DNA of 64,000 bases from contig NZ_CP120653.1 of the NCBI RefSeq assembly GCF_030545015.1, forward strand, positions 1,116,001 through 1,180,000, given 5' to 3'. Under the pieces are notes generated by a model. The model made no database searches and was not told where the DNA came from. It worked only from the letters and a program-made list of their open reading frames with translations. Each line of letters opens with the position of its first letter. Positions within the stretch are counted from its first letter, which is position 1. The position numbers and the translations under genes were made by a program. Origin of the DNA: Myroides sp. JBRI-B21084. GTDB lineage: Bacteria; Bacteroidota; Bacteroidia; Flavobacteriales; Flavobacteriaceae. Positions 15,270 to 26,290 of this stretch are shown piece after piece.

Positions 15270-17726
15270 TTAAAGTTCAATTAAGTTTATAAATAATTCT
15301 AAAGCGCCTGTATTTCCAGCGGGTAATTGTCTAAAAAAGCTTAAACCAGTATAAATATAATTTCCTTTACCATGTTTTGCAATAAGTAACGCACCGTTAG
15401 TATCCTTTTCATCAAAATCGTGCGATGTAAAAACGGGGTGTAATTCAGTTGCAAATTCATCGGCATAATACAAACCTTGTTCTTGTACCCAATTTTTAAA
15501 ATTCTCTTGTGTAATTTTAAAAGGTTCGTTTAAAACCGTTTCGTTAGGATTTATAAATTGTACAGTTGCGTTTTCATTTGTAATTCTGGTTTTACCAATT
15601 TTTAAATTATAAGGTGCAATTTCGTTGGTTTGTAAATTATTATTGGTTTGATATTGCACAATAACCGTACCGCCATTTTTAGTATAATCAAACAATAATT
15701 TGTTTTTAGTTTTTAACAAACTTTCAGTGTTAAAAGCTCGAATACCAACAATTATGGTTTCGTAATTTGATAATTCTTCAGCTTTTACACTTTCTAAATT
15801 AATAAAATCTACGTTGTAACCTACATTTTTTAAAACCTGCGGAATTTCGTCGCCTGCACCAACTATATATCCTATGTTCTTTTTCTTTAAAACACTTTTA
15901 TTAAAAGATACAATTTTGGTTTCGGCAGGTTTAAAATAATAATTTAACGGAATGTGGTTGTAATCAACCCATTTTGTTTCTGCATTACTTAAAATTTTAT
16001 TGTTTTCAAATACATTTACAGTATACGCTCCTTCTGCAAAATCATTTGGAATAATTATTTCTTTGTTTTTTTCGTTCGATTTTATTGAAAACAGAATAGA
16101 TGGTGTTATAATATCTTTTTTGTTGTTTATAGCGTTGTTAAGGTCTAACTTTTTTAAGATTATTTCCCCGTTTATGTCTTCATCAGAATAATTACTCAAA
16201 ACAACGGATACATTTTGGTTTTTATGATTGTTTGATATGTAAACAGGTTGCTTAAATTGTACCGAGACTGCTGGTACTATATGAAACGGTTTGTAAATTT
16301 CGCCTTTTACAACATCTTTATAATGGTATTGAATAGGCAAGGTGTACGATAAATACACGCCGTTAACTTCTAAACCAATAATGTTTTTTGGGTTTGCATT
16401 AAATTGTGTTTCAAAATCGTTAAAAGTGTTTATAAATTTAAAATTAGTAAAATCGTTGTTTGAAAATTTTGTTTGATAGTATTCATAAAAAACTTCTTGA
16501 TTTGTAATTGTTTTATCAATACTTACTTTGTTGTTATTAATTGTAATATCTTTTACAACAATGTTTTGGTTAGATCTGTTAGCGATTTCAACCTTAACAT
16601 CAACATTTTCGTTTGGAGTAGTGTACGGTTCGTTTGTAGTAATATCTAAAAACAAACCGGCGCAATTTTTAATAAGTTCTTTAACTTCGGTTTGTTTGCG
16701 TTTTTTCCAAATGGATTCAGGTAATTTATCAATTTCGGTGTAAATTTTTGTCAATAAATGAATAGATTTAGTAGGATCTTTAAAATCGTATTCTTTTAAT
16801 AGTTGTGTAACTAAAGGTTGAATATTTTTACCACCTTCAATTCGGTTCCAACTTGTATCAATACCTTCAAATAGATTGTTCGATTTTAATCCATCGCCAT
16901 CAACCAATTCTACATAATCAATTTCATCACCGCGTGACGAAATATCACCAAAACCTTGCGATTGATGTTGGCTGCGACTTAACGATGCAATTTCTTGATT
17001 GTTTTTACCTAATTGATTATAAAACACACCAATGTTTAAAGGAACGTACTTTGATTTATCGGCTTTTTCAAAAGCCTGTTTACTGCCAAAAAGGAACCAA
17101 GAAACATTAAAGAATAATCTTTTGGGTTGCCAAGTATTTGTGTTTTCTTTTAGTAAATCTTTATAATTTTTATCGTTTGCTAAACTAAAAGCCAGTTTAG
17201 AAAGTTGCGCCGATGCGGTATGATGGCCGTGAGTGGTGCCTTCGGTTCTATGATCAAAACGGTTTACAATAACATCGGGTTGTTCTTTTCTAATTAAATA
17301 AACCATTTGTTTAAGTAACAAATCTTTATCCCATTTTTCAAAAGCTTCTTTAGGGTGTTTTGAAAATCCAAAATCATCGGCTGTTGAAAAAAATTGTTTT
17401 CCTCCATCAATTTTTCGTGCGTTCCATAATTCGTTTGTGCGAATTACGCCTAAATCGGTACCTAGTTCATTACTTATTAAGTTTTGACCACCGTTGCCAC
17501 GTGTTAACGAAAAATAATTGGTATATGCTTTATCGTGATGTGTTAAATAGGTAATTAAACGGGTGTTTTCATCATCGGGGTGAGCCGCAATATACAAAGC
17601 GCTTGCCAAAATGTTTAATTTTTCCATTTGAAAATAAATTTCAGACGGAGTAGGGGTTTGTGGTTTTTGTGCAAAACTGTGTTGTAAAAACAAACCACAA
17701 AATATATAGATTAGGTATTTATTCAT
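15270..17726 (-). CDS. PIG-L/LmbE family deacetylase, exported, large
   Basis: The 818-residue protein has a signal peptide (1-19, ending SFAQ) and an N-terminal LmbE-like zinc deacetylase domain (about 35-260), with the metal motif AAHPDDEN and a later HGHHTASAQL. The C-terminal 500 residues are beta-rich, ending in a glutamine-amidotransferase-like stretch (YETIVGIRAFNTE, NGGTVIVQYQT). Single-domain relatives have about 230 residues. Members remove acetyl groups from N-acetylglucosamine-type sugars. It lies upstream of the small membrane peptide and symporter, suggesting extracytoplasmic processing before uptake. Confidence 0.85.
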   Translation of the reverse strand: MNKYLIYIFCGLFLQHSFAQKPQTPTPSEIYFQMEKLNILASALYIAAHPDDENTRLITYLTHHDKAYTNYFSLTRGNGGQNLISNELGTDLGVIRTNELWNARKIDGGKQFFSTADDFGFSKHPKEAFEKWDKDLLLKQMVYLIRKEQPDVIVNRFDHRTEGTTHGHHTASAQLSKLAFSLANDKNYKDLLKENTNTWQPKRLFFNVSWFLFGSKQAFEKADKSKYVPLNIGVFYNQLGKNNQEIASLSRSQHQSQGFGDISSRGDEIDYVELVDGDGLKSNNLFEGIDTSWNRIEGGKNIQPLVTQLLKEYDFKDPTKSIHLLTKIYTEIDKLPESIWKKRKQTEVKELIKNCAGLFLDITTNEPYTTPNENVDVKVEIANRSNQNIVVKDITINNNKVSIDKTITNQEVFYEYYQTKFSNNDFTNFKFINTFNDFETQFNANPKNIIGLEVNGVYLSYTLPIQYHYKDVVKGEIYKPFHIVPAVSVQFKQPVYISNNHKNQNVSVVLSNYSDEDINGEIILKKLDLNNAINNKKDIITPSILFSIKSNEKNKEIIIPNDFAEGAYTVNVFENNKILSNAETKWVDYNHIPLNYYFKPAETKIVSFNKSVLKKKNIGYIVGAGDEIPQVLKNVGYNVDFINLESVKAEELSNYETIIVGIRAFNTESLLKTKNKLLFDYTKNGGTVIVQYQTNNNLQTNEIAPYNLKIGKTRITNENATVQFINPNETVLNEPFKITQENFKNWVQEQGLYYADEFATELHPVFTSHDFDEKDTNGALLIAKHGKGNYIYTGLSFFRQLPAGNTGALELFINLIEL

Positions 17727-17734
17727 TTTAAAAA

Positions 17735-18241
17735 CTATAAAATAACAACTGCTTTTTGTAAAAATAAGTTGTTTGGATAAGAAATAATTTCGCCTTCAGG
17801 TGTTATTAATATGGTATGAAAAGCTTTAATATCATCAATTTCAGCTTCAATAGGAAAGTCTTTATCTTGTATTCTAATACGGTCGCCAATTTTAAAAGGA
17901 AACGAGAAAAACATAATTACTCCAGCGGTTAAATTACTTAAAACCGACCATTGTGCAAATAATGCTACGCCAATAAAAGTTATGGCAGCACCAATAAAAC
18001 CAAATAATTGTGTAGTGTTAACTCCCCAAAATAAAATGGTAAAAATTAAGAATAATATATTTAAAAGCGAATTAAAGTATTTAATAATAAGCTTACTTCT
18101 ATTATCAGATTTTGTAGAATACTCAGAAAATTTTAAAACAACTTTTTTAATTATTAAACGTAATATGTAAACCAAAATAAGTAAAATAACGGTAATAGCA
18201 ATTTTACCGTAATAATTATGTAGATAAAAATCTTGAAACAT
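17735..18241 (-). CDS. Small mechanosensitive (MscS-type) channel protein
   Basis: I use the ATG at 18241 (MFQDFYLHNYYGKIAITV), since the slightly longer frame starts at TTG. The 168 residues hold three membrane segments and an MscS beta domain with GAAITFIGVALFAQWSVLSNLTAGVIMFFSFPFKIGD, the pore helix and its glycine/alanine packing. The C-terminal vestibule domain of E. coli MscS is missing, as in other short flavobacterial forms. The ATG overlaps the maf stop by one base, so expression is coupled. Confidence 0.87.
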   Translation of the reverse strand: MFQDFYLHNYYGKIAITVILLILVYILRLIIKKVVLKFSEYSTKSDNRSKLIIKYFNSLLNILFLIFTILFWGVNTTQLFGFIGAAITFIGVALFAQWSVLSNLTAGVIMFFSFPFKIGDRIRIQDKDFPIEAEIDDIKAFHTILITPEGEIISYPNNLFLQKAVVIL

Positions 18242-18822
18242 TACCAATTTAATAATTCGTTATACAATTTTTCCATAGGCATACCCACAACATTTGTGTA
18301 TGAGCCGTTAATTTTTTTTATACCAATTAATCCAATCCATTCTTGTATACCGTAAGATCCGGCTTTATCAAAAGGTTTAAAAGTATCTACATAATACGCA
18401 ATATCATTTTTTTGGAGCACGTTGAAAGAAACTTCAGTAACATCGTAAAAAAGATGTTCTTTTTCGGCAGATTTAATACAAACCGCACTTATTACTTGGT
18501 GTGTTTTATTTGATAATTTTTCAAGCATTTCAATTGCTTCTGTTTTATTTTCGGGTTTACCAAGTGATGTTTCATCAACCCAAACAATTGTATCGCACGT
18601 AATAACAATATCGTTTGGTGCTAAATTGTTAAAAACCGATGCTTTTTGCAAAGCAATATATAAAGCAATATCCTTGCCCGTTAAATGGGAAGGATATTCT
18701 TCGTTTACGTTTGCTGGTGAAACGCTAAAATGTAAGCCTAAATCGGTTAAAAATTGTTTTCTTCTAGGTGAATTTGATGCTAATATTAGGTTTTTTTTAT
18801 CGAATTTTTCTTTTAGAATCAT
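18241..18822 (-). CDS. maf: Maf family nucleotide pyrophosphatase
   Basis: The 193-residue protein begins with LILASNSPRRKQFLTDLGL, the Maf signature with the SPRR substrate loop, and has ITCDTIVWVDETSLGKPENKTEA, where Asp acts as the general base. Maf enzymes hydrolyse non-canonical or ordinary NTPs such as dTTP and UTP to monophosphates and were first linked to septum inhibition. It overlaps the MscS gene and starts 1 nt after the UbiA-like gene ends. Confidence 0.94.
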   Translation of the reverse strand: MILKEKFDKKNLILASNSPRRKQFLTDLGLHFSVSPANVNEEYPSHLTGKDIALYIALQKASVFNNLAPNDIVITCDTIVWVDETSLGKPENKTEAIEMLEKLSNKTHQVISAVCIKSAEKEHLFYDVTEVSFNVLQKNDIAYYVDTFKPFDKAGSYGIQEWIGLIGIKKINGSYTNVVGMPMEKLYNELLNW

Positions 18823-18823
18823 T

Positions 18824-19717
18824 TTATTTTAAATTGAAAAATAAAACTACGATAGAAAAAATAGTTAACCAAATGATTATGTTTAAAAAATTATTAATGC
18901 TGTTAAATTCTTCGGTAGTTTTAGCTTTCCATAATTTTGTAATGTAAATTAAATAAGGAATAATAACAGCAATAGCAATGTAACCTATTAATAAAGTTAG
19001 GTTCGTGTGTATGATACAAAACAATACAATTAAGGCTAGTGGAATAATAGATAAATAAGTTGTACGTTTGGCACCTACTAATCTTCCGTGAATGGTTGCT
19101 AATGATTTACGACTGTGCTTAATATCTAATTCCATGAATTTTAAATCCATAACAATGGTTTTTATAAAATACAAAAGCCAAAGTAATGCGCAAATTTGTA
19201 GCGATATGTTTAGTAATTGCTGTTTTGCAGGGTTGTGTTCAGCGTTCATTTCTAACGATGGCATTAAATCCATCAATACCAAATTAAACAACGGAAAAGC
19301 AATTATTAATGAATAAACAACGTTATCAAAAACCAAAATTTTACGCCATTGAGTTATGTACAGGTATAAAATTGCGGCTAAAGCTAAGAAAAAACCAAAA
19401 TAATAAGTTTTATCAATGTAACCTGCTACGGTAATAGCAATTGCAATTCCTATGGCGTTTACACCAAGATAAATATAGTACGATTTTTCGATGTTTTTTT
19501 CGATGCTTTTATCTGGAAATTCTTCTTGCAGCACAATTTTGTATAACAAAACACCACCATATAAAATAAACCCAATTGCAACTAAAAACGAAAAAAAGTG
19601 AAGCTTTGTGAGTCCTAAATCATTAATTAAAGGTTCAAATAAAACAAATCTAAAAAGTAAAACCGCTACAACAAGTTGTAACATCATTTGTGCTTGATCT
19701 TTTTTTAGAACACTCAT
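18824..19717 (-). CDS. UbiA-like membrane protein with degenerate active-site motifs
   Basis: The 297 residues form about eight membrane helices and align with the UbiA prenyltransferase layout. In related flavobacterial operons this position holds a geranylgeranylglycerol-phosphate geranylgeranyltransferase. Both Asp-rich motifs are damaged, however: the first, normally NDxxDxxxD, reads LYKIVLQEEFPDK, and the second, normally DxEGDxxxGxxTLP, reads DLKFMELDIKHSRKSLA. Metal-diphosphate binding is therefore doubtful. It may be inactive or use a changed reaction. It lies between the KdsC-like and maf genes. Confidence 0.7.
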   Translation of the reverse strand: MSVLKKDQAQMMLQLVVAVLLFRFVLFEPLINDLGLTKLHFFSFLVAIGFILYGGVLLYKIVLQEEFPDKSIEKNIEKSYYIYLGVNAIGIAIAITVAGYIDKTYYFGFFLALAAILYLYITQWRKILVFDNVVYSLIIAFPLFNLVLMDLMPSLEMNAEHNPAKQQLLNISLQICALLWLLYFIKTIVMDLKFMELDIKHSRKSLATIHGRLVGAKRTTYLSIIPLALIVLFCIIHTNLTLLIGYIAIAVIIPYLIYITKLWKAKTTEEFNSINNFLNIIIWLTIFSIVVLFFNLK

Positions 19718-19735
19718 AGCTTATAAATTTAAATG

Positions 19736-20263
19736 TTAGTCAAACTTTGCTTCGAAATGTTCAAGCCATTTGCCTTGAACTTTCATAACTTGTTCAATTA
19801 CATCGCGCACAGCTCCTTTTCCACCTTTCACATGCGAAATGTATTTGCTTAATTGTTTAATTTCGGGTACTGCATCTTGCGGACAAGCAGGTAAACCTAC
19901 TTTTTGCATAACCCAATAATCGGGGATATCATCGCCCATATAAAGAACATTTTCGGGTTTAATATTATTTACATGTATGTATTCTTGGTAAATAGCTACT
20001 TTGTCTGGCACTCCCAAATGTATATCGTAAATGCCTAGGTTGCGTAACCGTATGCGAACACCTTCGTTTGATCCGCCCGAAATAATACATACATTATACC
20101 CTTTTTCTATGGCTGCTTTCATAGCATAACCATCGCGTATATTCATTTCTCTTAATAATTCTCCGGTTTGTGTTACGTGTATGGTTCCGTTGGTTAAAAC
20201 ACCATCAACGTCAAAAATAAATGTATTAATGTGGTTTAAATATTCTTTGTAACTTTTAGACAT
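19736..20263 (-). CDS. KdsC-like HAD phosphatase (KDO-8-phosphate phosphatase type)
   Basis: This 175-residue protein has a cap-less HAD core: FIFDVDGVLTNGTIHV (nucleophile and acid Asp), ISGGS, and GDDIPDYWVMQKVG for Mg2+. The size and LREMNIRDGYAMKAA pattern match 3-deoxy-D-manno-octulosonate 8-phosphate phosphatase, a tetramer in LPS inner-core synthesis, although related phosphatases share the fold. It overlaps the DUF2520 gene by 8 nt, a pair often conserved in Bacteroidota. Confidence 0.85.
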   Translation of the reverse strand: MSKSYKEYLNHINTFIFDVDGVLTNGTIHVTQTGELLREMNIRDGYAMKAAIEKGYNVCIISGGSNEGVRIRLRNLGIYDIHLGVPDKVAIYQEYIHVNNIKPENVLYMGDDIPDYWVMQKVGLPACPQDAVPEIKQLSKYISHVKGGKGAVRDVIEQVMKVQGKWLEHFEAKFD

Positions 20264-21005
20264 TTTGTTGTATGCTTTGTGTAATTAATTTGTATATCTC
20301 TTTAAAAATTGGATTTTTTAAAAAGTCTTCATGTTTTTCTATTGTTTTACTATCAAATCTTATTGCAGGTCCCGTTTGCGCTTCTTTAGGGCTTAAATAT
20401 CTAATTTTATCAGCTGTTTCGTTTATTAAAGGTTTTAAAATATTAAAAGATATGTTGTTATCAGTACAAATTTTATTACCTATTGTATATAAATGATTTG
20501 TGAAATTGCTTACAAAAACCGCTGCAACATGTAAACTTTTTCGTTGATCCGATGAAATTTCATACACATTGTTAGATAGTAAATTAGCTAACAATTTTAA
20601 TTCGTTTAAATCACTATCGTTTTCAGCTTCTAAGCACAAGGGTACTTCTTTAAAATTTACCTCTTTATTTTTAGAAAAAGTTTGCAAAGGGTAAAAAACA
20701 CCTTTTCTGTTTTTATTGTTTAAAACATCAATAGCTGTTGTTCCCGATGTATGTACAACTAACTTGTTTTTATAAGGTATTTTTTCGGCAACTTCTTCAA
20801 TTGCTCTATCCAATACTGCAATTAATGTAATATCGGCAGGTTTTAAATCATCAATTTGTACCAGTAAATTAAGAGCAAAAAAATCATCTATTTTTTCCAA
20901 AGAACGTACCCCAATGTTTTGTATTTTATAATTGTTTAAGTTGTTTATGGCACTAAATAAATGATAAGCTACATTGCCCCAACCTATTAAATTTATTGTT
21001 TTCAT
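20256..21005 (-). CDS. DUF2520 Rossmann-like oxidoreductase family protein
   Basis: The 249-residue protein opens with the dinucleotide-binding stretch INLIGWGNVAYHLFSAI, then ADITLIAVLD and LVVHTSGTT, and has a helical C-terminal DUF2520 domain (HVAAVFVSNFTNHLY). The fold is that of NADP-dependent or F420-type reductases of the ketopantoate or prephenate type, but no reaction is established. It is the first gene of the eight-gene minus-strand operon, with a promoter at 21011-21038. Confidence 0.85.
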   Translation of the reverse strand: MKTINLIGWGNVAYHLFSAINNLNNYKIQNIGVRSLEKIDDFFALNLLVQIDDLKPADITLIAVLDRAIEEVAEKIPYKNKLVVHTSGTTAIDVLNNKNRKGVFYPLQTFSKNKEVNFKEVPLCLEAENDSDLNELKLLANLLSNNVYEISSDQRKSLHVAAVFVSNFTNHLYTIGNKICTDNNISFNILKPLINETADKIRYLSPKEAQTGPAIRFDSKTIEKHEDFLKNPIFKEIYKLITQSIQQNV

Positions 21006-21010
21006 ACAAC

Positions 21011-21038
21011 CAAAGTTACATTAAAGAACAATAGCAAA
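21011..21038 (-). promoter_or_regulatory. Promoter of the DUF2520-to-symporter operon
   Basis: On the minus strand TTTG (21035-21038) and TAACTTTG (21011-21018) are 16 nt apart. This is the only clear promoter for the tightly packed genes running down to 13471. Confidence 0.6.
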
Positions 21039-21176
21039 CCGATTTTAATTAAGTTAAATTTAATATAATTTTAAGAAAAAAAACATACGAACGTTAATTT
21101 TAAGAAAAATTGAGCAAAATACTCAAATTCAAACCCTTTAAATAAAAAGCAATTCTTTAAAATCGATATAATTTTG

Positions 21177-21184
21177 TAAATTTG
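21177..21184 (+). promoter_or_regulatory. Putative -7 promoter box for the ABC-F gene
   Basis: TAAATTTG fits TAnnTTTG, 22 nt before the ATG. It diverges from the DUF2520 operon promoter. Confidence 0.5.
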
Positions 21185-21194
21185 CAGCTTATAA

Positions 21195-22823
<1,629 letters not shown>

Positions 22824-22847
22824 TTATTTTTTATGATATTTTTTAAA

Positions 22848-22876
22848 AACAGTTCCAAAACGGAATTGTTTTTTTT
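22848..22876 (+). terminator. Terminator after the ABC-F gene
   Basis: AACAGTTCC (22848-22856) pairs with GGAATTGTT (22862-22870) with one G-T pair and a 5-nt loop, followed by eight T residues. Confidence 0.75.
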
Positions 22877-22915
22877 GTTATATTTATATGTTAAATTTAG
22901 ATAGAAATAAAAGTT

Positions 22916-23332
22916 ATGAAACAATATAAAAAAGATACTTTAACCATTAATTGGGAACCTGAAAAATGCATACATTCAACCAAATGTTGGCGTGGCGAAA
23001 CAGGTTTGCCAACGGTATTTAATCCAAAAGAAAAACCGTGGATTAAACCAGAAAACGAAGAAATTGAAACCATTATTGCTCATATAAAACAATGTCCAAG
23101 CGGCGCTTTATCGTACAGTTTAAACGATGAAATTGTTGTTGATACCAATGCCGCAACTAGCATTACCATACTTGCCAACGGACCATTACTTTGTACGGGT
23201 AAAATTAAAATTATTTACCCTAATGGAAATGAAGAGGAAAAAACGAACAATACCGCTTTGTGCCGTTGTGGTGCATCGGCAAATAAACCATTTTGCGACG
23301 GTAATCATGCAAAAGTTGGTTTTAAAGGCTAA
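22916..23332 (+). CDS. Fer4_19 and CDGSH iron-sulfur double-domain protein
   Basis: The 138-residue protein has an N-terminal divergent ferredoxin-like domain (Fer4_19), with Cys18, Cys24 and Cys60 in KCIHSTKCWRG and KQCPSGALSY, and a C-terminal CDGSH domain, with LCRCGASANKPFCDGNH giving the three-Cys/one-His [2Fe-2S] ligand set (Cys116, Cys118, Cys127, His131). CDGSH proteins are redox-sensitive electron or cluster-transfer proteins. The partner is unknown. It is convergent with the FUSC gene, with only 4 nt between the stops. Confidence 0.9.
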   Translation: MKQYKKDTLTINWEPEKCIHSTKCWRGETGLPTVFNPKEKPWIKPENEEIETIIAHIKQCPSGALSYSLNDEIVVDTNAATSITILANGPLLCTGKIKIIYPNGNEEEKTNNTALCRCGASANKPFCDGNHAKVGFKG

Positions 23333-23336
23333 TAGG

Positions 23337-25535
23337 TTATTTCATTTTTAGGGTTAGCTTTTCAATTTTTTCTGAAAGGTTGCTCATAAAAATCAACTGA
23401 TCAATAATTAGTTGAGATTCCTCTAATTTTTGAATTTTTAATTGCGCATCAATATCTAAATCGTCTACTTCTTTTCGGCGAATACTTTTTAATTCGCTTA
23501 TACTAATGTAGTAATCTTCGTTAGTATCTGTATTTAAGTCAGCATCAACATTTAAATTGTGTAATGCCTGACTTAAATTGTTATTGGTATAATCCATTGC
23601 CAATTTAAAGGCTTTAGATGCTTCGGAAGTTTTATGAAACTGAATGTAAGTACCAATACTTGCAGCGCACGAAACCAACGTTTGGTTTAAAATGGTAAGT
23701 TCGTATAATTCGGCACGATTTATTTGTTTAGCTTTTGGTTCTTGAATCATTCGTTGAAAACTAGCCATTAAATTTCCTACTTCAATAAATGCATTTTTAC
23801 GTGCAATTTTGTACGATGTAGCTGGTTCGCCTTTTTTAATGTAGTAATATTTAACTTCAACAATATAAAATTTAATTGCACGTAATGTGTTTTCTAAATA
23901 AGAGTTTACAGACTGTAATTCCCAGCTTGGCCATAAAAACCGAGTTGCTAAAAAGGCAAGCGTTGCACCTACTAAAGTGTCTAGAATACGGTAAATTAAA
24001 TGTGATTCTGCATTATCGGTTAACAATCCATAAATTAAAATGATATAAATTGTTATAAAAGTTACGCCAACTTTATAATCGGTTGCCGAAAACCAAAAAC
24101 CTAGTAGCATTGATACAATTGCTAAAAGGCTTAAAACTAAATTGCTATCAATAAAAATTAAAGCTATAATTCCTAAAATACCACCTATAAGAGTGCCAAT
24201 TACCCGGTGAGCAGATCGTTGTTTGGTTAAACCATACCCCGGACGCATAATTACTACTATGGTAAGTAAAATCCAATAGGCGTTTTCAAATTTAAAAAAC
24301 ACACCAATTAACAAACCCATTAACATGGTTATTGTAATACGAAGTGAGTACCTAAACGTAGCCGATTTAAAGTTTAAATGATTGGTGAAAGTTTTAAAAC
24401 TATAGTGTTCTGGGGTGAAAAACTTTTCTAAATCTTTATATTTACCTCTTAATTCATCGGCGTTTACACGCTCTTTATATACACGTTCTAACCCTTTAAT
24501 TTTTTCAATTTGTTTATCGGCATAAAAAAGTAAATTGTTAATATGTACTGCTTTTTCATCGTAAACCGATATGTTTTGGTCTGTTAAAAACGTGTTTATT
24601 TTTTGTTTTAATTTTTTAAAATCGTTAACTAAACTACCTTTTGAATGGTATTTTTTATTTGTTTTAATATGAAAGGCCAATCTTTTTAATGTATATGCAA
24701 AATTATCGGCCAAAGTTTTATATTCAGTAACTATAGAAGCATCGTTTTTAAAAAAATCAATAAATTCAGCATGATTAAAAGTGTTAGCCATTGCCAATTC
24801 TAAAATTTCAACAAGTGATGTTAATGCTACTAATTGTTTTCTGTTGTTGTTAGAGTTTAAAGTGTATGCTTTGTTATACACCAAATATTCGCGAATGTGT
24901 TCATGTAATTCGTTAATTCTTATTTGTTTTTCAAGTAATTGTCTACTAATTTTTTCACGATCAGCGCTATTCGTCCACAACGCAGCTCTTAAATTTAGGT
25001 AATCACCAGTAATTTCAATACATTCTGCAACTTCTAAATTTATGTATCGGTTGGGTTTAATAAAATAAAAAAGTATCGAAACAAATGTGTAAAACAAACC
25101 ACCTAGCAATAAATAAAGGCAATTTGTTAATAAAATTTCGGGCTTGTCATGATGTATAAATGATAAACTAATTGTAAGTAACAACGTAAATGATAACAAA
25201 TTAGCCCTATGTCCAAAGAGTGAAATAAACGCCGAAAGAAAAATAAAAGCACAAAATAGAATTGTAAAAACAAAAAAATATTGATAAGTGTAAGTTAATG
25301 ATAATGAAATGATTGGAATTAAAAAAGCAACCAAAAGTAAGCCAATTACTTTATGTTTAAAGTTACTTGAAATATCAATAGGTGCGCAAAGTAAAGCCCC
25401 TAAAGTAACTGTAAAAGCAGCTGTGAAATCGGCTGCGTCATAAAATACAAAAAAGGCCACAATAGCCGTAAATGTAATTTTAATGGCGTTATAAAATTGG
25501 TTGTCACCAAACTTAATAATTAACTTGTCAAACAT
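23337..25535 (-). CDS. FUSC family (YccS-like) inner-membrane transporter
   Basis: This protein of 732 residues, from the ATG at 25535, has two blocks of about six membrane helices (about 15-165 and 385-530), each followed by a long helical cytoplasmic domain. The pattern matches the FUSC/YccS family, related to aromatic-acid efflux and fusaric-acid resistance proteins. The motif GYGLTKQRSAHRVIGTLIGG lies at the start of the second FUSC domain. It probably exports small organic acids. It is a single gene with no partner membrane-fusion gene nearby. Confidence 0.87.
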   Translation of the reverse strand: MFDKLIIKFGDNQFYNAIKITFTAIVAFFVFYDAADFTAAFTVTLGALLCAPIDISSNFKHKVIGLLLVAFLIPIISLSLTYTYQYFFVFTILFCAFIFLSAFISLFGHRANLLSFTLLLTISLSFIHHDKPEILLTNCLYLLLGGLFYTFVSILFYFIKPNRYINLEVAECIEITGDYLNLRAALWTNSADREKISRQLLEKQIRINELHEHIREYLVYNKAYTLNSNNNRKQLVALTSLVEILELAMANTFNHAEFIDFFKNDASIVTEYKTLADNFAYTLKRLAFHIKTNKKYHSKGSLVNDFKKLKQKINTFLTDQNISVYDEKAVHINNLLFYADKQIEKIKGLERVYKERVNADELRGKYKDLEKFFTPEHYSFKTFTNHLNFKSATFRYSLRITITMLMGLLIGVFFKFENAYWILLTIVVIMRPGYGLTKQRSAHRVIGTLIGGILGIIALIFIDSNLVLSLLAIVSMLLGFWFSATDYKVGVTFITIYIILIYGLLTDNAESHLIYRILDTLVGATLAFLATRFLWPSWELQSVNSYLENTLRAIKFYIVEVKYYYIKKGEPATSYKIARKNAFIEVGNLMASFQRMIQEPKAKQINRAELYELTILNQTLVSCAASIGTYIQFHKTSEASKAFKLAMDYTNNNLSQALHNLNVDADLNTDTNEDYYISISELKSIRRKEVDDLDIDAQLKIQKLEESQLIIDQLIFMSNLSEKIEKLTLKMK

Positions 25536-25616
25536 CACTTAAAGAATTGAAAAAAGAGATCTACCTAATCAGGTATTAAAGTTATTAATTATAACTACAT
25601 TTTTTACTATAATTTG

Positions 25617-25624
25617 TAACTTTG
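25617..25624 (+). promoter_or_regulatory. Putative -7 promoter box for def
   Basis: TAACTTTG fits TAnnTTTG and lies 24 nt before the ATG at 25649. It covers the alternative TTG start at 25622, which therefore cannot be the translation start. Confidence 0.6.
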
Positions 25625-25648
25625 CACAGATATTTTAAAAACAAAAAA

Positions 25649-26236
25649 ATGATTTTACCTATTGTTGGTTACGGCGATCCGGTTTTACGTAAAGAATGTG
25701 AAGAAATTACAAAAGAATATCCACAGTTAAATGAACTTATAAAAAACATGTACGAAACCATGGATAATGCGTACGGCGTTGGTTTAGCAGCCCCACAAAT
25801 AGGTTTGCCAATACGTTTGTTTGTTGTTGATACCAAACCTTTTAGTGAAGACGAAGATTTATCTGCTGAAGAACGTGCATTTTTAGCAAGTTTTAGTTGC
25901 ACCTTTATTAACGCTAAAATTTTAAACGAAGAAGGCAAAGAATGGGCTTTTAACGAAGGTTGTTTAAGCATACCGGGTGTACGTGAAGATGTGTATCGTA
26001 AACCTAATATAACTATTGAATACTTTGATGAAAATTTTCAAAAGCACACTAAAGATTTCACAGGCTATGCGGCACGTGTAATTCAACACGAATACGATCA
26101 TATTGAAGGGGTGTTGTTTACCGATAAAATTTCATCACTAAAAAAGAAATTAAACGCCAAACGATTACAAAACATAATGGAAGGAAAAGTGTTTCCTGAT
26201 TATAAAATGAAATTTATAAACAAAAAAGGTAGATAA
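25649..26236 (+). CDS. def: Peptide deformylase
   Basis: From the ATG at 25649 the protein has 195 residues. It removes the formyl group from N-terminal methionine of new proteins. The three family motifs are GVGLAAPQIG (43-52), EGCLSIPG (103-110, Cys105) and QHEYDH (146-151, His147 and His151, catalytic Glu148), giving the iron or zinc site. An upstream TTG start would lie within the promoter box. It is followed by DUF5606 and mazG, a common order in Flavobacteriia. Confidence 0.97.
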   Translation: MILPIVGYGDPVLRKECEEITKEYPQLNELIKNMYETMDNAYGVGLAAPQIGLPIRLFVVDTKPFSEDEDLSAEERAFLASFSCTFINAKILNEEGKEWAFNEGCLSIPGVREDVYRKPNITIEYFDENFQKHTKDFTGYAARVIQHEYDHIEGVLFTDKISSLKKKLNAKRLQNIMEGKVFPDYKMKFINKKGR

Positions 26237-26290
26237 TTTTGGATATTAAATTCAAATTATGATATTTGTGACCTTGAAAAATTTTAAACA

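Noticed and set aside
25622..25648. TTG start nine codons before def
   Set aside because: It lies inside the TAACTTTG promoter box, and the deformylase family begins at the ATG at 25649.
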